Below are positions 38,168 through 46,690 of a DNA stretch of 64,000 nt, piece after piece. This DNA comes from VFJQ01 sp044226525. GTDB taxonomy: Bacteria > Verrucomicrobiota > Verrucomicrobiia > Chthoniobacterales > Chthoniobacteraceae. The stretch spans positions 113,409 to 177,408 of the forward strand of contig JBGAGV010000018.1 of assembly GCA_044226525.1 (NCBI GenBank), given 5' to 3'. The notes beneath the pieces are model-generated. The model saw only the letters and a list, made by a program, of their open reading frames with translations, was not told the DNA's origin and searched no databases. The position numbers and the translations under genes were made by a program. Each line of letters starts with the position of its first letter. Position 1 is the first letter of the stretch.

Positions 38168-39414
38168 GGCTTGGCGGGCTTCACAAGAAAGAGCAGGCCT
38201 CCGCAGAGAAGAAGGAAAGCCGTCGCTCCGAGGAAAAGATGACTCAGGTTGAGTTGAGCGTCCCGCATGACGCCACCGAGATAAATCGTAACCCCGCCAA
38301 CCATCGTGCTGAACATATTCAATATGCCGTAACCGGTCGCTCGATAACGCGAATCCGCGATCTGGCAAAGAATCGGCATGAGGTTCGCATCGGTGGACGT
38401 TCTCGACAAACCGTAGAGAACCACTCCGGCAATCGCCCACGTCAGATGGCCCGTCGTTGCAAGCAGTAGCACACCGAGGCCCGCGATGCACAAGCCGATG
38501 GCAGGCACCAATACCCGCGCGCGTTCATTGGTGCGACTCCAACGATCCGCCAAGGCCCCTCCAATCACTAACCCGATTACCGACGAGACATATAAGTAAC
38601 CCGTGGCCGAGAGCCCGGCTTCGCCTTGCTTCAAGTGAAAGCGCTCGCCGAAATAGGTGGGCAACCAGCCAGCCAGAGCCCATCCGGCAAAACCCAGCAA
38701 TCCCCAGAAAACGACGAGCAATGTAAAGGAGCCACTCTTGAACAACCCCACCACCGCTTCGTCGAGACGCGGCTTAGGCGTAGCCGCACCCGCCACGAGT
38801 CCTTGCCCGTCTTCGTTCGAAGGAGCCGGGCGGAGGAGGAAGACCAGGATAGCCGCGTAGATGATGCCGATGATCCCGAAGAGATTAAACGCATACTGCC
38901 AGCTATGGTTTTCCGCGAGCCATCCACCTAGTCCGCCGAGGCTGGCTCCGATGTTGATCCCCGTCATGTGAACGCCGGTGGCGAGCGAACGGGTTGATCC
39001 GCGATGATAGTCGGCAATCAGCGCCAGCGCCGCGGGAATGTAGGCCGCTTCGCTGATTCCCATGAGCGCGCGGGCAATGAAGAGCTGCTCAAACGAGTTT
39101 GCGTGAGCCGTCAGCCAAGTCACGATCGACCAGATCAGCAGGCTCACCACGATCACTCGTCCGCGGTCAAATCGATCGGCGAGAAAACCCGAGAACGGGC
39201 TGAGCCCGCCGTAAACCCACAGGAATACCGACGTGAGCAATCCAAACTGCGTGTCGGTCATCGGGATCGCCTCCACCAGCGAACCACGCATGGTGGTGAT
39301 CATTGTGCGATCCAGGTAGTTCAATGCCCCCACCACCCAAAGCAGGGCTACGATCAGCCAGGCACGCGCCGGCAACCCGGCGACGGGGAAATTCTGGGGA
39401 AGAGGTGCGTTCAT
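38164..39414 (-). CDS. Major facilitator superfamily transporter, ACS-type
   Basis: 416 residues with about twelve hydrophobic segments. LNYLDRTMITTM in helix 1, the GLLTSVFLWVYGGLSPFSGFLADRFDRGR loop between helices 2 and 3, and ISEAAYIPAALALIADYHRG match the anion:cation symporter branch, which carries hexuronates, aldarates and similar organic acids. It follows gntR by 9 bases and overlaps the glycosidase gene, so it probably imports what that enzyme releases. Confidence 0.85.
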   Translation of the reverse strand: MNAPLPQNFPVAGLPARAWLIVALLWVVGALNYLDRTMITTMRGSLVEAIPMTDTQFGLLTSVFLWVYGGLSPFSGFLADRFDRGRVIVVSLLIWSIVTWLTAHANSFEQLFIARALMGISEAAYIPAALALIADYHRGSTRSLATGVHMTGINIGASLGGLGGWLAENHSWQYAFNLFGIIGIIYAAILVFLLRPAPSNEDGQGLVAGAATPKPRLDEAVVGLFKSGSFTLLVVFWGLLGFAGWALAGWLPTYFGERFHLKQGEAGLSATGYLYVSSVIGLVIGGALADRWSRTNERARVLVPAIGLCIAGLGVLLLATTGHLTWAIAGVVLYGLSRTSTDANLMPILCQIADSRYRATGYGILNMFSTMVGGVTIYLGGVMRDAQLNLSHLFLGATAFLLLCGGLLFLVKPAKP

Positions 39415-39423
39415 GGAGGGGAT

Positions 39424-40557
39424 CTAGTGAGGCGCCAGACCCAGCGTTTCGCCGCCACTCAGACCGAGGGGAAGCAGAATTTCCGTTCCATCGTCGAGAG
39501 GGCGTTCGCGCACTCGCATTTCGTGCAGCAATCGCACGGCATGGCGGCCTAGCTCTTCTTCATCAACCGTCACGGAGGTGAGCCGCCGTGTGATCGCACC
39601 TTCGCGCCACGCGCCACCGAAACCCACCAGCGAAATATCCTCCGGAATTTTGACGCCGAGCCGACTCAGAATCAGGTAGGCGAGTTCCGCCTCCGAATCG
39701 AATCCGCAAAAGATCGCGGTTGGCCGGGACGGGTGCCGCATCAACGCCGAGAGTCTGGCTTCGAGAAACTGCTCGTGTTCCGCGAGGCGATGGGTCGTGT
39801 CGTAGTGCACGGACTCCGGCCGCAATTCGCCGCCACCCGCGTGAAGAGTTTCCCGCAAACCCTGTTCATAAAGCTCCGCAAGCCCGGCCCGGAGAGTGCC
39901 TAAAAGAGCCACGCGCCGATGACCACGTTCGAGCATCGCTTTCGCCGCCAGACGCCCCACTTCCAAGGCCGAAAAACTGACCAAGGGGGCCTGAATATTT
40001 TCCACCCGCCGATGGCAAAAGACTACCGGCACCCCCCGCTCGTGCAAAGGACGAATCTGATGCGCCGGCGTCGCGGGCAGGACCGTCGGAACGATGGCGA
40101 CACCCGCCACTTTCTTGTCGAGGATCTGCAACAGCGCGTCGGCCTGGCGGAAGGGATCGTTGTCCGTATCGCACACGAGGACCTGATTGTGCAGACCTGC
40201 AGCCGCGTCGTGAAAGCCGCGCTGGAGCGAAGGGTAAAATCCGCCGCGCGCCTCGGGGATCACCAGCGCGAACAGATCAAGCCCGGATTTCAACCGCTGC
40301 CGCGCGGCCTCGTGCACGAAGGTGCCCCGGCCGCGCACCCGGCTGATGAGTCCGCTCCGCTCCAGCCCAGCCAACGCCTGCCGCACGGTATTGCGAGCCA
40401 TCCCTGCGGAGTTGGCCAGCTCCAACTCGGTCGGCAAGGCATCCCCCGGGCGCAGCCGGCCCGCATCCAGTTCACACAGCAGATAAGCGCGCAAGCGCTC
40501 GTGCTTCGGGAGCGCCTCCAGATCAGACTGGCCTTGGAAATCGGAAATTCGAGACAT
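39424..40557 (-). CDS. GntR-type regulator with LacI-like effector domain
   Basis: 377 residues from the ATG at 40555-40557 (an upstream in-frame ATG at 40582 is less likely because an operator-like repeat lies between). Residues 17-81 are a GntR winged helix (LPTELELANSAGMARNTVRQ, LISRVRGRGTFV); residues about 92-370 are a type I periplasmic-binding-protein fold as in LacI/GalR (FALVIPEARGGFYPSLQRGF, VGRLAAKAMLERGHRRVALL, AIFCGFDSEAELAYL). This combination is the AraR design: a sugar-responsive repressor. Its gene leads the leftward operon and diverges from the rightward one, so it probably controls both. Confidence 0.88.
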   Translation of the reverse strand: MSRISDFQGQSDLEALPKHERLRAYLLCELDAGRLRPGDALPTELELANSAGMARNTVRQALAGLERSGLISRVRGRGTFVHEAARQRLKSGLDLFALVIPEARGGFYPSLQRGFHDAAAGLHNQVLVCDTDNDPFRQADALLQILDKKVAGVAIVPTVLPATPAHQIRPLHERGVPVVFCHRRVENIQAPLVSFSALEVGRLAAKAMLERGHRRVALLGTLRAGLAELYEQGLRETLHAGGGELRPESVHYDTTHRLAEHEQFLEARLSALMRHPSRPTAIFCGFDSEAELAYLILSRLGVKIPEDISLVGFGGAWREGAITRRLTSVTVDEEELGRHAVRLLHEMRVRERPLDDGTEILLPLGLSGGETLGLAPH

Positions 40558-40560
40558 CAA

Positions 40561-40580
40561 GTATGAACAAATAGGAACAA
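40561..40580 (-). promoter_or_regulatory. Candidate operator O1 (direct repeat)
   Basis: On the minus strand this 20-base stretch is two 10-base direct repeats, TTGTTCCTAT and TTGTTCATAC, one helical turn apart, ending just before the gntR start codon. The same TTGTTCATA half-site recurs at the divergent start codon (40658-40666). A site for the adjacent regulator is likely by position. Confidence 0.55.
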
Positions 40581-40643
40581 TCATATCTCCAGCAAATTTT
40601 TAGATATAGTTTCACCTTTTTAGCTAATAGACTGGACACGAAT

Positions 40644-40666
40644 TTGTTTATACCTTATATGAACAA
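40644..40666 (+). promoter_or_regulatory. Candidate operator O2 (inverted repeat)
   Basis: Arms TTGTTTATA and TATGAACAA are separated by 5 bases and pair at eight of nine positions. The right arm contains the start codon of the propeller/sialidase gene (40659-40661), so occupancy would block its initiation or transcription. It shares the half-site seen in O1. Confidence 0.6.
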
Positions 40667-43145
40667 TTTCCCCAGCCTTTCCATGGCGCTGATCATCGCA
40701 GCGCTGGGCATGCGCACCGTCGCCGCAGAACCGATTCTCCTCGGAGAACAGCGTGAATTGTTTATCGACCACCATCTCATCGATTCGATCAAGGGCGCCC
40801 AACTCCACCTCCACGAGCCACGCAACGAAGGGGTGGCTCTTCGCTTCGATCAGCCTTGGGAGGGGCCGTTTTGCGGCTACTGCACCGTTCTGCGCGATGG
40901 AGACACACTCCGCGCTTACTATCGAGGCAAGCCCGTGGGCAAGGCCGACGGGCAGGGCGAGGTCACGTGCGTCGCGGAGTCTCGCGACGGCAGGGAGTGG
41001 ACGCGGCCGAAGATCGGCCTCGTCGAATTCGAGGGCAGCAAGGAAAACAATATCGTCCTGGCGGCGGACGACCTCGCGCACAACTTCAGTCCGCTCGTCG
41101 ACGCGAATCCTGCCACACCCGCGGATCAGCGTCACAAGGCGCTCGGTGGCACGATGAAGACGGGACTGATCGCGTTCACGTCGCCCGACGGACTGCACTG
41201 GAAAAAGCTGCGCGAAGAACCGGTGCTCGCGAAGGCGCAGGTCCCGTATCCTTACATGTTCGACTCCCAGAACCTCGCGTTCTGGTCCGCGACCGAGAAA
41301 CGTTACGTGATGTTCTTCCGCGTCTTCCACGAAAAGATCCGCCGCATCGCCCGCGCGGAGAGCACGGATTTCGTGAACTGGACGAAGCTCTCCCTGATGA
41401 ACTACCGCGCCAGCGACGGCGGCCCGGCGCCGATCGAGCACCTCTACACCAACCAGACGAACCCCTACTTCCGCGCACCGCAACTCTACGTCTCTCTTGC
41501 CGCGCGCTTTTTCCCCGGCCGGCGTGTGCTGACCGATGCCGAAGCGGCGGCAATCAACGTAAACCCGAAGTATTTCAACGACACCTCGGACGCGATCTTC
41601 CAGACCACTCGCGGGGGCGACACTTACGACCGCACGTTTCTCGGCGGTTTCATCAAACCGGGGCTCGGCCCGCAAAACTGGGTTTCACGCACGACCTATC
41701 CCGCGCTCGGCGTCGTCCAGACCGGTCCTGCGGAAATGTCGTGCTACACAAACCAGGACTACGCGCAGCCGACTTCCCACCTTCGCCGCTACTCCATGCG
41801 ACTCGATGGTTTTGCCTCGGTGCGTGCGCCGTATGAGGGAGGCGAGTTCGTCACGAAACCACTCACGTTCAAAGGCGCGCGGTTGATGATGAATTTCTCC
41901 ACGTCGGCCGCGGGAGGCATTCGCGTCGAAGTGCAGGATGGGGCCGGCGCGCCGATCCCCGGCTTCGCGCTCAGCGAGAGCGTGGAGACGATCGGCAACG
42001 AGATCGAACGCGCCGCGCGGTGGAAGTCTGGCGACGACGTGCGCAAGCTCGCGGGCCAGCCGGTGCGGCTGCGCTTCGTGATGAAAGATGCCGACCTTTA
42101 CGCACTCCGCTTCGCCGGTGCGCCCACGGTCGCGGAGAATGCACCGAAAGCCACCACCCGGCACATCGCGATCGAGAATGTCTGCGCATGGCCCAACCTC
42201 ACCACCCTTCGCGATGGCACGATTGTCGCGACGATCTTCAGCGAACCGAGCCACGGGCAGGTCGCGGGCGATCCGGAATGCTGGGCCAGCGCCGATGGCG
42301 TGAAATGGGAAAAACGCGGCGTGCCCGCGCCAAACGAGCCCGACACGAACCGCATGAACCTCGCCGCCGGCCTCGCGAAGAACGGCGACCTGCTCGTGCT
42401 CTGCTCCGGCTGGACGAACCTGAAACAGCCGCAGCGCCCCAAGCAGGGCGCATTTCGCGACGACATTCTGCGCCCCTGGGTGAGCCGCTCGAGCGACGGC
42501 GGGCGCACCTGGAAGATCAGCAAGGCATTTCCCGCCGCGTTGCCCGGCTGGACCGAGTTCATTCCGTTCGGCGACATCTTCGTCGGCGAAGACGGTGCTT
42601 TGCACACGTCGTGTTACGCGGGCGAATGGACCGACCCGGCGAAGAGCACAAAAACGAAGAGCTATCGCGCGTGGCACTTTCGCAGCGACGATGACGGCGC
42701 CACGTGGAAGGTCGGCTCCGTCATCGGCGAGAAGCACAACGAGACGTCTCTCTTCCACCTCGGCGGAAAACGCTGGATGGCCGCGGCCAGGATCGATGCC
42801 GTCGAGCTTTTCCGCAGTGACGACGACGGCACCACGTGGACCGGGCCACAGCGGGTGACGGCGAAGAATGAAATCAACGCACACCTCGTTCGGCTCAAGG
42901 ATGGCCGGCTGCTGCTCAGCTACGGGAATCGAATCAAGGATCAGTTCGGCGTGTTGGCAAAGCTCAGCAGCGACGAAGGCAAAACGTGGGGCGCACCCAT
43001 TCGCCTCGCGCACACGCTGGATGGCGATTGCGGCTACCCGAGCAGCGTGCAGCGCGCGGACGGGAAGATCGTCACGGCTTATTACGCGCGGCGCAGCACG
43101 GAACTCGACCGCTACCAGATGGGTGTGGTCATCTGGGAACCATGA
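40659..43145 (+). CDS. Two-part secreted propeller/sialidase-like protein
   Basis: 828 residues. Signal peptide in MNNFPSLSMALIIAALGMRT. The first half is a GH32/43-clan-like propeller (LLGEQRELFIDHHLIDSIKG, TGLIAFTSPDGLHWKKLREE) with a sandwich segment. The second half, from about 510, is a six-bladed sialidase/BNR fold with four Asp boxes: SSDGGRTW, SDDDGATW, SDDDGTTW and SSDEGKTW. The first half resembles the protein at 36605. Probably attacks a complex glycan outside the cytoplasm. It opens the rightward operon and its ATG lies in operator O2; the next gene overlaps its stop by 4 bases. Confidence 0.75.
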   Translation: MNNFPSLSMALIIAALGMRTVAAEPILLGEQRELFIDHHLIDSIKGAQLHLHEPRNEGVALRFDQPWEGPFCGYCTVLRDGDTLRAYYRGKPVGKADGQGEVTCVAESRDGREWTRPKIGLVEFEGSKENNIVLAADDLAHNFSPLVDANPATPADQRHKALGGTMKTGLIAFTSPDGLHWKKLREEPVLAKAQVPYPYMFDSQNLAFWSATEKRYVMFFRVFHEKIRRIARAESTDFVNWTKLSLMNYRASDGGPAPIEHLYTNQTNPYFRAPQLYVSLAARFFPGRRVLTDAEAAAINVNPKYFNDTSDAIFQTTRGGDTYDRTFLGGFIKPGLGPQNWVSRTTYPALGVVQTGPAEMSCYTNQDYAQPTSHLRRYSMRLDGFASVRAPYEGGEFVTKPLTFKGARLMMNFSTSAAGGIRVEVQDGAGAPIPGFALSESVETIGNEIERAARWKSGDDVRKLAGQPVRLRFVMKDADLYALRFAGAPTVAENAPKATTRHIAIENVCAWPNLTTLRDGTIVATIFSEPSHGQVAGDPECWASADGVKWEKRGVPAPNEPDTNRMNLAAGLAKNGDLLVLCSGWTNLKQPQRPKQGAFRDDILRPWVSRSSDGGRTWKISKAFPAALPGWTEFIPFGDIFVGEDGALHTSCYAGEWTDPAKSTKTKSYRAWHFRSDDDGATWKVGSVIGEKHNETSLFHLGGKRWMAAARIDAVELFRSDDDGTTWTGPQRVTAKNEINAHLVRLKDGRLLLSYGNRIKDQFGVLAKLSSDEGKTWGAPIRLAHTLDGDCGYPSSVQRADGKIVTAYYARRSTELDRYQMGVVIWEP

Positions 43146-43999
43146 TCGTTGACGTTCACTCCCACGCCTGGAATTTCCCCGGCGATTTCTCACCCGATTT
43201 CATCGGGCAAGCGAATCGCGCCCGCCCCGGACACGAGATCGACCTGCGCGTGCGCTTCGAGGATTACGCTGCGACGGCGCCACCGGAGACAAAGACCATC
43301 TGCTTCGGCGGCAAGGCTCGCCTCAGCGGAGTGTGGGTCGATGATCGCTACGTAGCGGACTTCTGCGACGCGCACGCCGATCGCCTCATCGGTTTTCTCT
43401 CCGTGGACCCCACGCAGCCGGGCTGGGAAGCGGAGCTCGAGCACGGCCATCGAACGCTCGGCCTGCGCGGAATCAAGTTGCTCCCGATGTATGCCGGCTT
43501 CCGCCCCGACGAACCGCGGCTCGATCCGCTGTGGCGTTATGCGACGGAAAATCGATTGCCGGTGCTGCTCCACACCGGCACGACTTTCGTCGCTCAGGCA
43601 CCGCTGGAATGCACGCTGCCACGGCGCCTTGACGTCGTCGCAGCGCGTTTTCCCGAGGTGAAGATCATCATGGCTCATCTCGGCCATCCATATGAAGGCG
43701 AGTGTCTCGTCACGGCGCGCAAACATGCGAACGTCTTCGCCGACATCAGCGCGCTGCACTACCGCCCGTGGCAGCTTTTTCACAGCCTCATGCTCGCGCA
43801 GGAATACGGTGTGTGGCACAAGCTGCTCTTCGGCACCGACTACCCCTTCACCACCGTGAATGCGACGATCGAAGGGCTGCGGAAGCTGAACGATTTCACG
43901 CGCGGGACCGGCTTGCCGCGGCTCGACGAAGCGCAGATCGAAGCGCTTATCTATCGCGATAGCCTCAGCCTGCTGGGCCTGGAAGGGGCCCTGCCATGA
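43142..43999 (+). CDS. Amidohydrolase-family protein (lactonase-like, PF04909)
   Basis: 285 residues of the metal-dependent TIM-barrel hydrolase fold. The HxH motif is at H6-S-H8 (MIVDVHSHAW); GIKLLPMY, VLLHTGT, KIIMAHLGHPYEGE and the final Asp region LFGTDYPFT follow in order. Members open sugar lactones or act as decarboxylases; in an operon with a Gfo/Idh dehydrogenase a lactonase is the most natural reading. ATG overlaps the upstream stop (ATGA), and the 3' end overlaps the next gene likewise. Confidence 0.82.
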   Translation: MIVDVHSHAWNFPGDFSPDFIGQANRARPGHEIDLRVRFEDYAATAPPETKTICFGGKARLSGVWVDDRYVADFCDAHADRLIGFLSVDPTQPGWEAELEHGHRTLGLRGIKLLPMYAGFRPDEPRLDPLWRYATENRLPVLLHTGTTFVAQAPLECTLPRRLDVVAARFPEVKIIMAHLGHPYEGECLVTARKHANVFADISALHYRPWQLFHSLMLAQEYGVWHKLLFGTDYPFTTVNATIEGLRKLNDFTRGTGLPRLDEAQIEALIYRDSLSLLGLEGALP

Positions 44000-44904
44000 G
44001 CGAGCGCGTCGGAGTCGTTGGACTCGGCTTGCTGGGGCGTGGCATCGTCGCGTGCTTTTTAAAGCACGGCTTTCACGTCGTAGCCGTCGATCGTAGTGCG
44101 GAACAGCACGAGTGCGCTCGCAGTGAAATCACCCACCTACTCGGCGCCTTACCCGAGGACCGCTATCACGCCGCAACAGACTACGCGCCGCTGGCCGATT
44201 GTGCCTTCGTGGTCGAGAGCATCACCGAAGACGTCGCGGCAAAAGACGACGTGCTCGCGCGGATCGAAGCCGTGGTGAGCGCGGACGCCGTCATCGCCAG
44301 CAACACCTCGGCCATCCCGATCAGCCAGCTCCAGCAGCGGCGCACGCATCCCGCACGTTTTATCGGCATGCATTGGGCGGAGCCGGCACATCTCACGCGT
44401 TTCATGGAGCTGATTCGTGGCGACGAGACATCCATGGAAACGCTCGCTACCGCCGAGGCCATGGCACGACGGCTCGGCAAGGATCCCTGCATCTGCCAGC
44501 AGGATGTGCCGGGCTTCATCGTGAATCGCATCGGCTACGCCATCTATCGCGAAGCGCTGCACCTGCTCGATTCCGGCGTGGCCGATGCCGAAACCATCGA
44601 TCGTGCGGTGCGCAATGCGTTCGGTCTCTGGGCCACGGTATGCGGTCCATTCCGCTGGATCGACCTGACGGGCGGCCCCGAACTCTACGCCCGGGCCATG
44701 AAACATGTGCTGCCCACCCTGAGCAAAGCCGACGAGTTGCCTCGTTCCCTGCAGGAACTCTCCCGGTCCGGCGCGCGGGGCATCGCTAATGGCCGCGGTT
44801 TCTTCAACTACACGGAAGAAGAAGCCCGCCGCTGGGAAGAACTTTACCGGCGACACGCACGGCGCGTGACGGAGATGCAGCAGGAATATTTCGGTAACCC
44901 ATGA
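43996..44904 (+). CDS. 3-hydroxyacyl-CoA dehydrogenase-family enzyme, gulonate-dehydrogenase-like
   Basis: 302 residues, the length of the short single-unit members (CRYL1/L-gulonate 3-dehydrogenase and carnitine dehydrogenase types). NAD-binding VGVVGLGLLGRGIVACF at the N-terminus, catalytic region SNTSAIPISQL, HWAEPAHLTRFMELI, and C-terminal domain PGFIVNRIGYAIYREALHLL. In this sugar operon oxidation of a sugar acid is more likely than fatty-acid oxidation. Flanked by 4-base overlaps on both sides. Confidence 0.82.
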   Translation: MSERVGVVGLGLLGRGIVACFLKHGFHVVAVDRSAEQHECARSEITHLLGALPEDRYHAATDYAPLADCAFVVESITEDVAAKDDVLARIEAVVSADAVIASNTSAIPISQLQQRRTHPARFIGMHWAEPAHLTRFMELIRGDETSMETLATAEAMARRLGKDPCICQQDVPGFIVNRIGYAIYREALHLLDSGVADAETIDRAVRNAFGLWATVCGPFRWIDLTGGPELYARAMKHVLPTLSKADELPRSLQELSRSGARGIANGRGFFNYTEEEARRWEELYRRHARRVTEMQQEYFGNP

Positions 44905-45893
44905 GCACTCATTCCATTCTCGTCGTCGGCGGCGGCTCGATCGGCGAACGCCACGTGCGCTGCTTCGGGGCCACGGGCCGCGCTTCGGTCTCGATTTGCG
45001 AGGTGAATCCCACGCTGCGCGAGCAGGTCGCCGAACGCTATGACATCGCACGGAGTTTTTCAGACTACGCCGAAGCACTCTCCGCCCGCCCGAAAGCCGT
45101 CGTCATCTGCACTCCCGCGCACCTTCATATCGCCATGGCTCAACAGGCCGCGGAGGCCGGGGTCCATCTTTTCATCGAGAAACCGCTCAGCACCACGCGC
45201 GACGGCATCGCCGACTTGATCGCGAGCGTGCGGCAGCGCGGGCTCGTGGCGGGAATCGCCTACGTCTATCGTGCACATCCGGCGCTCGCGGCGATGCGTG
45301 AAGTGGTTCGCAGCGGACGCTTCGGCCGGCCGGTGCAAATCGTCGCGACATGCGGGCAGCACTTTCCGCTCTACCGGCCTGCCTATCGCGAGATTTACTA
45401 CAAGGATCGCAAGACCGGCGGCGGCGCAGTGCAGGACGCACTCACACACGTGATGAATGCCGGCGAATGGCTGGTGGGACCGGTCGATGCGCTTGCCGCC
45501 GATGTCGCACATCAGGTGCTCGCCGGAGTCGAAGTCGAGGACACCGCGCACGTCATCACCCGCCACGGCGGAGTGCTCGGCAGCTTCAGCCTCAATCAGC
45601 ACCAGGCGCCGAATGAGATGGCGCTCACCGTGATCTGCGAACGCGGCACGGCGCGCTTCGAGTTTACGCTCAATCGCTGGCGCTGGATGACGGAGCCTGG
45701 CGGCGAGTGGCACGATGAACCCGGGGCGCCGCTCGAGCGCGATACCCTCTTCACCCGGCAGGCCGATGCGTTTCTCGATGCCCTCGAAGGCAAAGCGCCG
45801 GTCCTCTGCACCATCGCCGAAGCGGAGTCGACCCTGCGGGTCAATCTCGCCATTCTCGCCGCCGCCGAGCAGCGTCGCTGGATCACGCCATGA
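44901..45893 (+). CDS. Gfo/Idh/MocA family oxidoreductase
   Basis: 330 residues. Rossmann motif VVGGGSIGERHVRCFGATG, the conserved EKPLSTT (catalytic Lys in the EKP motif), and the C-terminal alpha/beta domain with TGGGAVQDALTHVMNAGEWL. NAD(P)-dependent oxidation or rearrangement of a sugar or inositol derivative is expected. The ATG overlaps the preceding stop by 4 bases and its own stop overlaps the SDR start. Confidence 0.87.
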   Translation: MSTHSILVVGGGSIGERHVRCFGATGRASVSICEVNPTLREQVAERYDIARSFSDYAEALSARPKAVVICTPAHLHIAMAQQAAEAGVHLFIEKPLSTTRDGIADLIASVRQRGLVAGIAYVYRAHPALAAMREVVRSGRFGRPVQIVATCGQHFPLYRPAYREIYYKDRKTGGGAVQDALTHVMNAGEWLVGPVDALAADVAHQVLAGVEVEDTAHVITRHGGVLGSFSLNQHQAPNEMALTVICERGTARFEFTLNRWRWMTEPGGEWHDEPGAPLERDTLFTRQADAFLDALEGKAPVLCTIAEAESTLRVNLAILAAAEQRRWITP

Positions 45894-46681
45894 AAAAGAA
45901 CGCCCCGACCGTGCAGGACCTTTTCGATCTCAGCGACCGCGTCGCGCTCATCACCGGCGCGAGTGGATTTCTCGGCTCCGCGATGGCCACCGCCCTGGCG
46001 GAAGCCGGCGCACGTGTCATCGCCGCGAGCCGCCAGCTCGACACCGCGCAGCGCGTGGCCGCATCGCTTCCGGGTGAGGGGCATTTCGGCGTCGCACTCG
46101 ATCACATGGACGAACGCTCCATCGACCGCGCCATCACTAAAATCACGAAACAAGTCGGCGCGATTCACGTGCTCGTGAACAACGGCCACGAAGCGCAGCC
46201 CGCCGATTGGCGCAGCGTCACAGGCGAGCAATTCAGCCGGCATCTGCAAAATGCTACCGGCTACTTCCTCCTCGCCCGCGCGGTGCGCGATGCCGCCGTG
46301 GGGGCGGGAGAATCCGCGAGCATCATCATGCTCGGCTCCATGTATGGACTGGTCGGTTCCTATCCCGAGGCTTACGAAGGCATTTGTCCGGCCAGTCCCG
46401 CCGCTTATCACGCGTTGAAAGGGGGCGTCGTGCACCTCACGCGGCATCTCGCGGTTTACTGGGCACGCGATGGAGTGCGCGTGAACTGTTTGAGCCCGGG
46501 TCCGTTTCCCTCCGAAAAGGCACCGAAGAAAATGGTCGCCCGGCTGAAGGCAAAATCTCCCATGAAACGCATGGGCCAGCCCCATGAACTCAAAGGCGCC
46601 ATCGTCTTCCTCGCCTCCGATGCCAGCAGCTACCTCACCGGCCACAACCTCGTGGTCGATGGCGGGTGGACCGCATGGTGA
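45890..46681 (+). CDS. Short-chain dehydrogenase/reductase
   Basis: 263 residues of the classical SDR family: cofactor loop ALITGASGFLGSAMATAL, NNGHEAQ (variant of NNAG), catalytic Ser in MLGSMYG, and YxxxK in AAYHALKGGVVHLTRH. The ending LTGHNLVVDGGWTAW is typical. It oxidises or reduces a hydroxyl group with NAD(P); the substrate is presumably an intermediate of the same pathway. Last gene of the rightward operon, converging with the second amidohydrolase (9-base gap). Confidence 0.88.
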   Translation: MKKNAPTVQDLFDLSDRVALITGASGFLGSAMATALAEAGARVIAASRQLDTAQRVAASLPGEGHFGVALDHMDERSIDRAITKITKQVGAIHVLVNNGHEAQPADWRSVTGEQFSRHLQNATGYFLLARAVRDAAVGAGESASIIMLGSMYGLVGSYPEAYEGICPASPAAYHALKGGVVHLTRHLAVYWARDGVRVNCLSPGPFPSEKAPKKMVARLKAKSPMKRMGQPHELKGAIVFLASDASSYLTGHNLVVDGGWTAW

Positions 46682-46690
46682 CTCGCCGAT

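Noticed and set aside
41685..43193. 502-codon minus-strand frame opposite the propeller/sialidase gene
   Set aside because: Antisense of four Asp-box repeats; no domains of its own.
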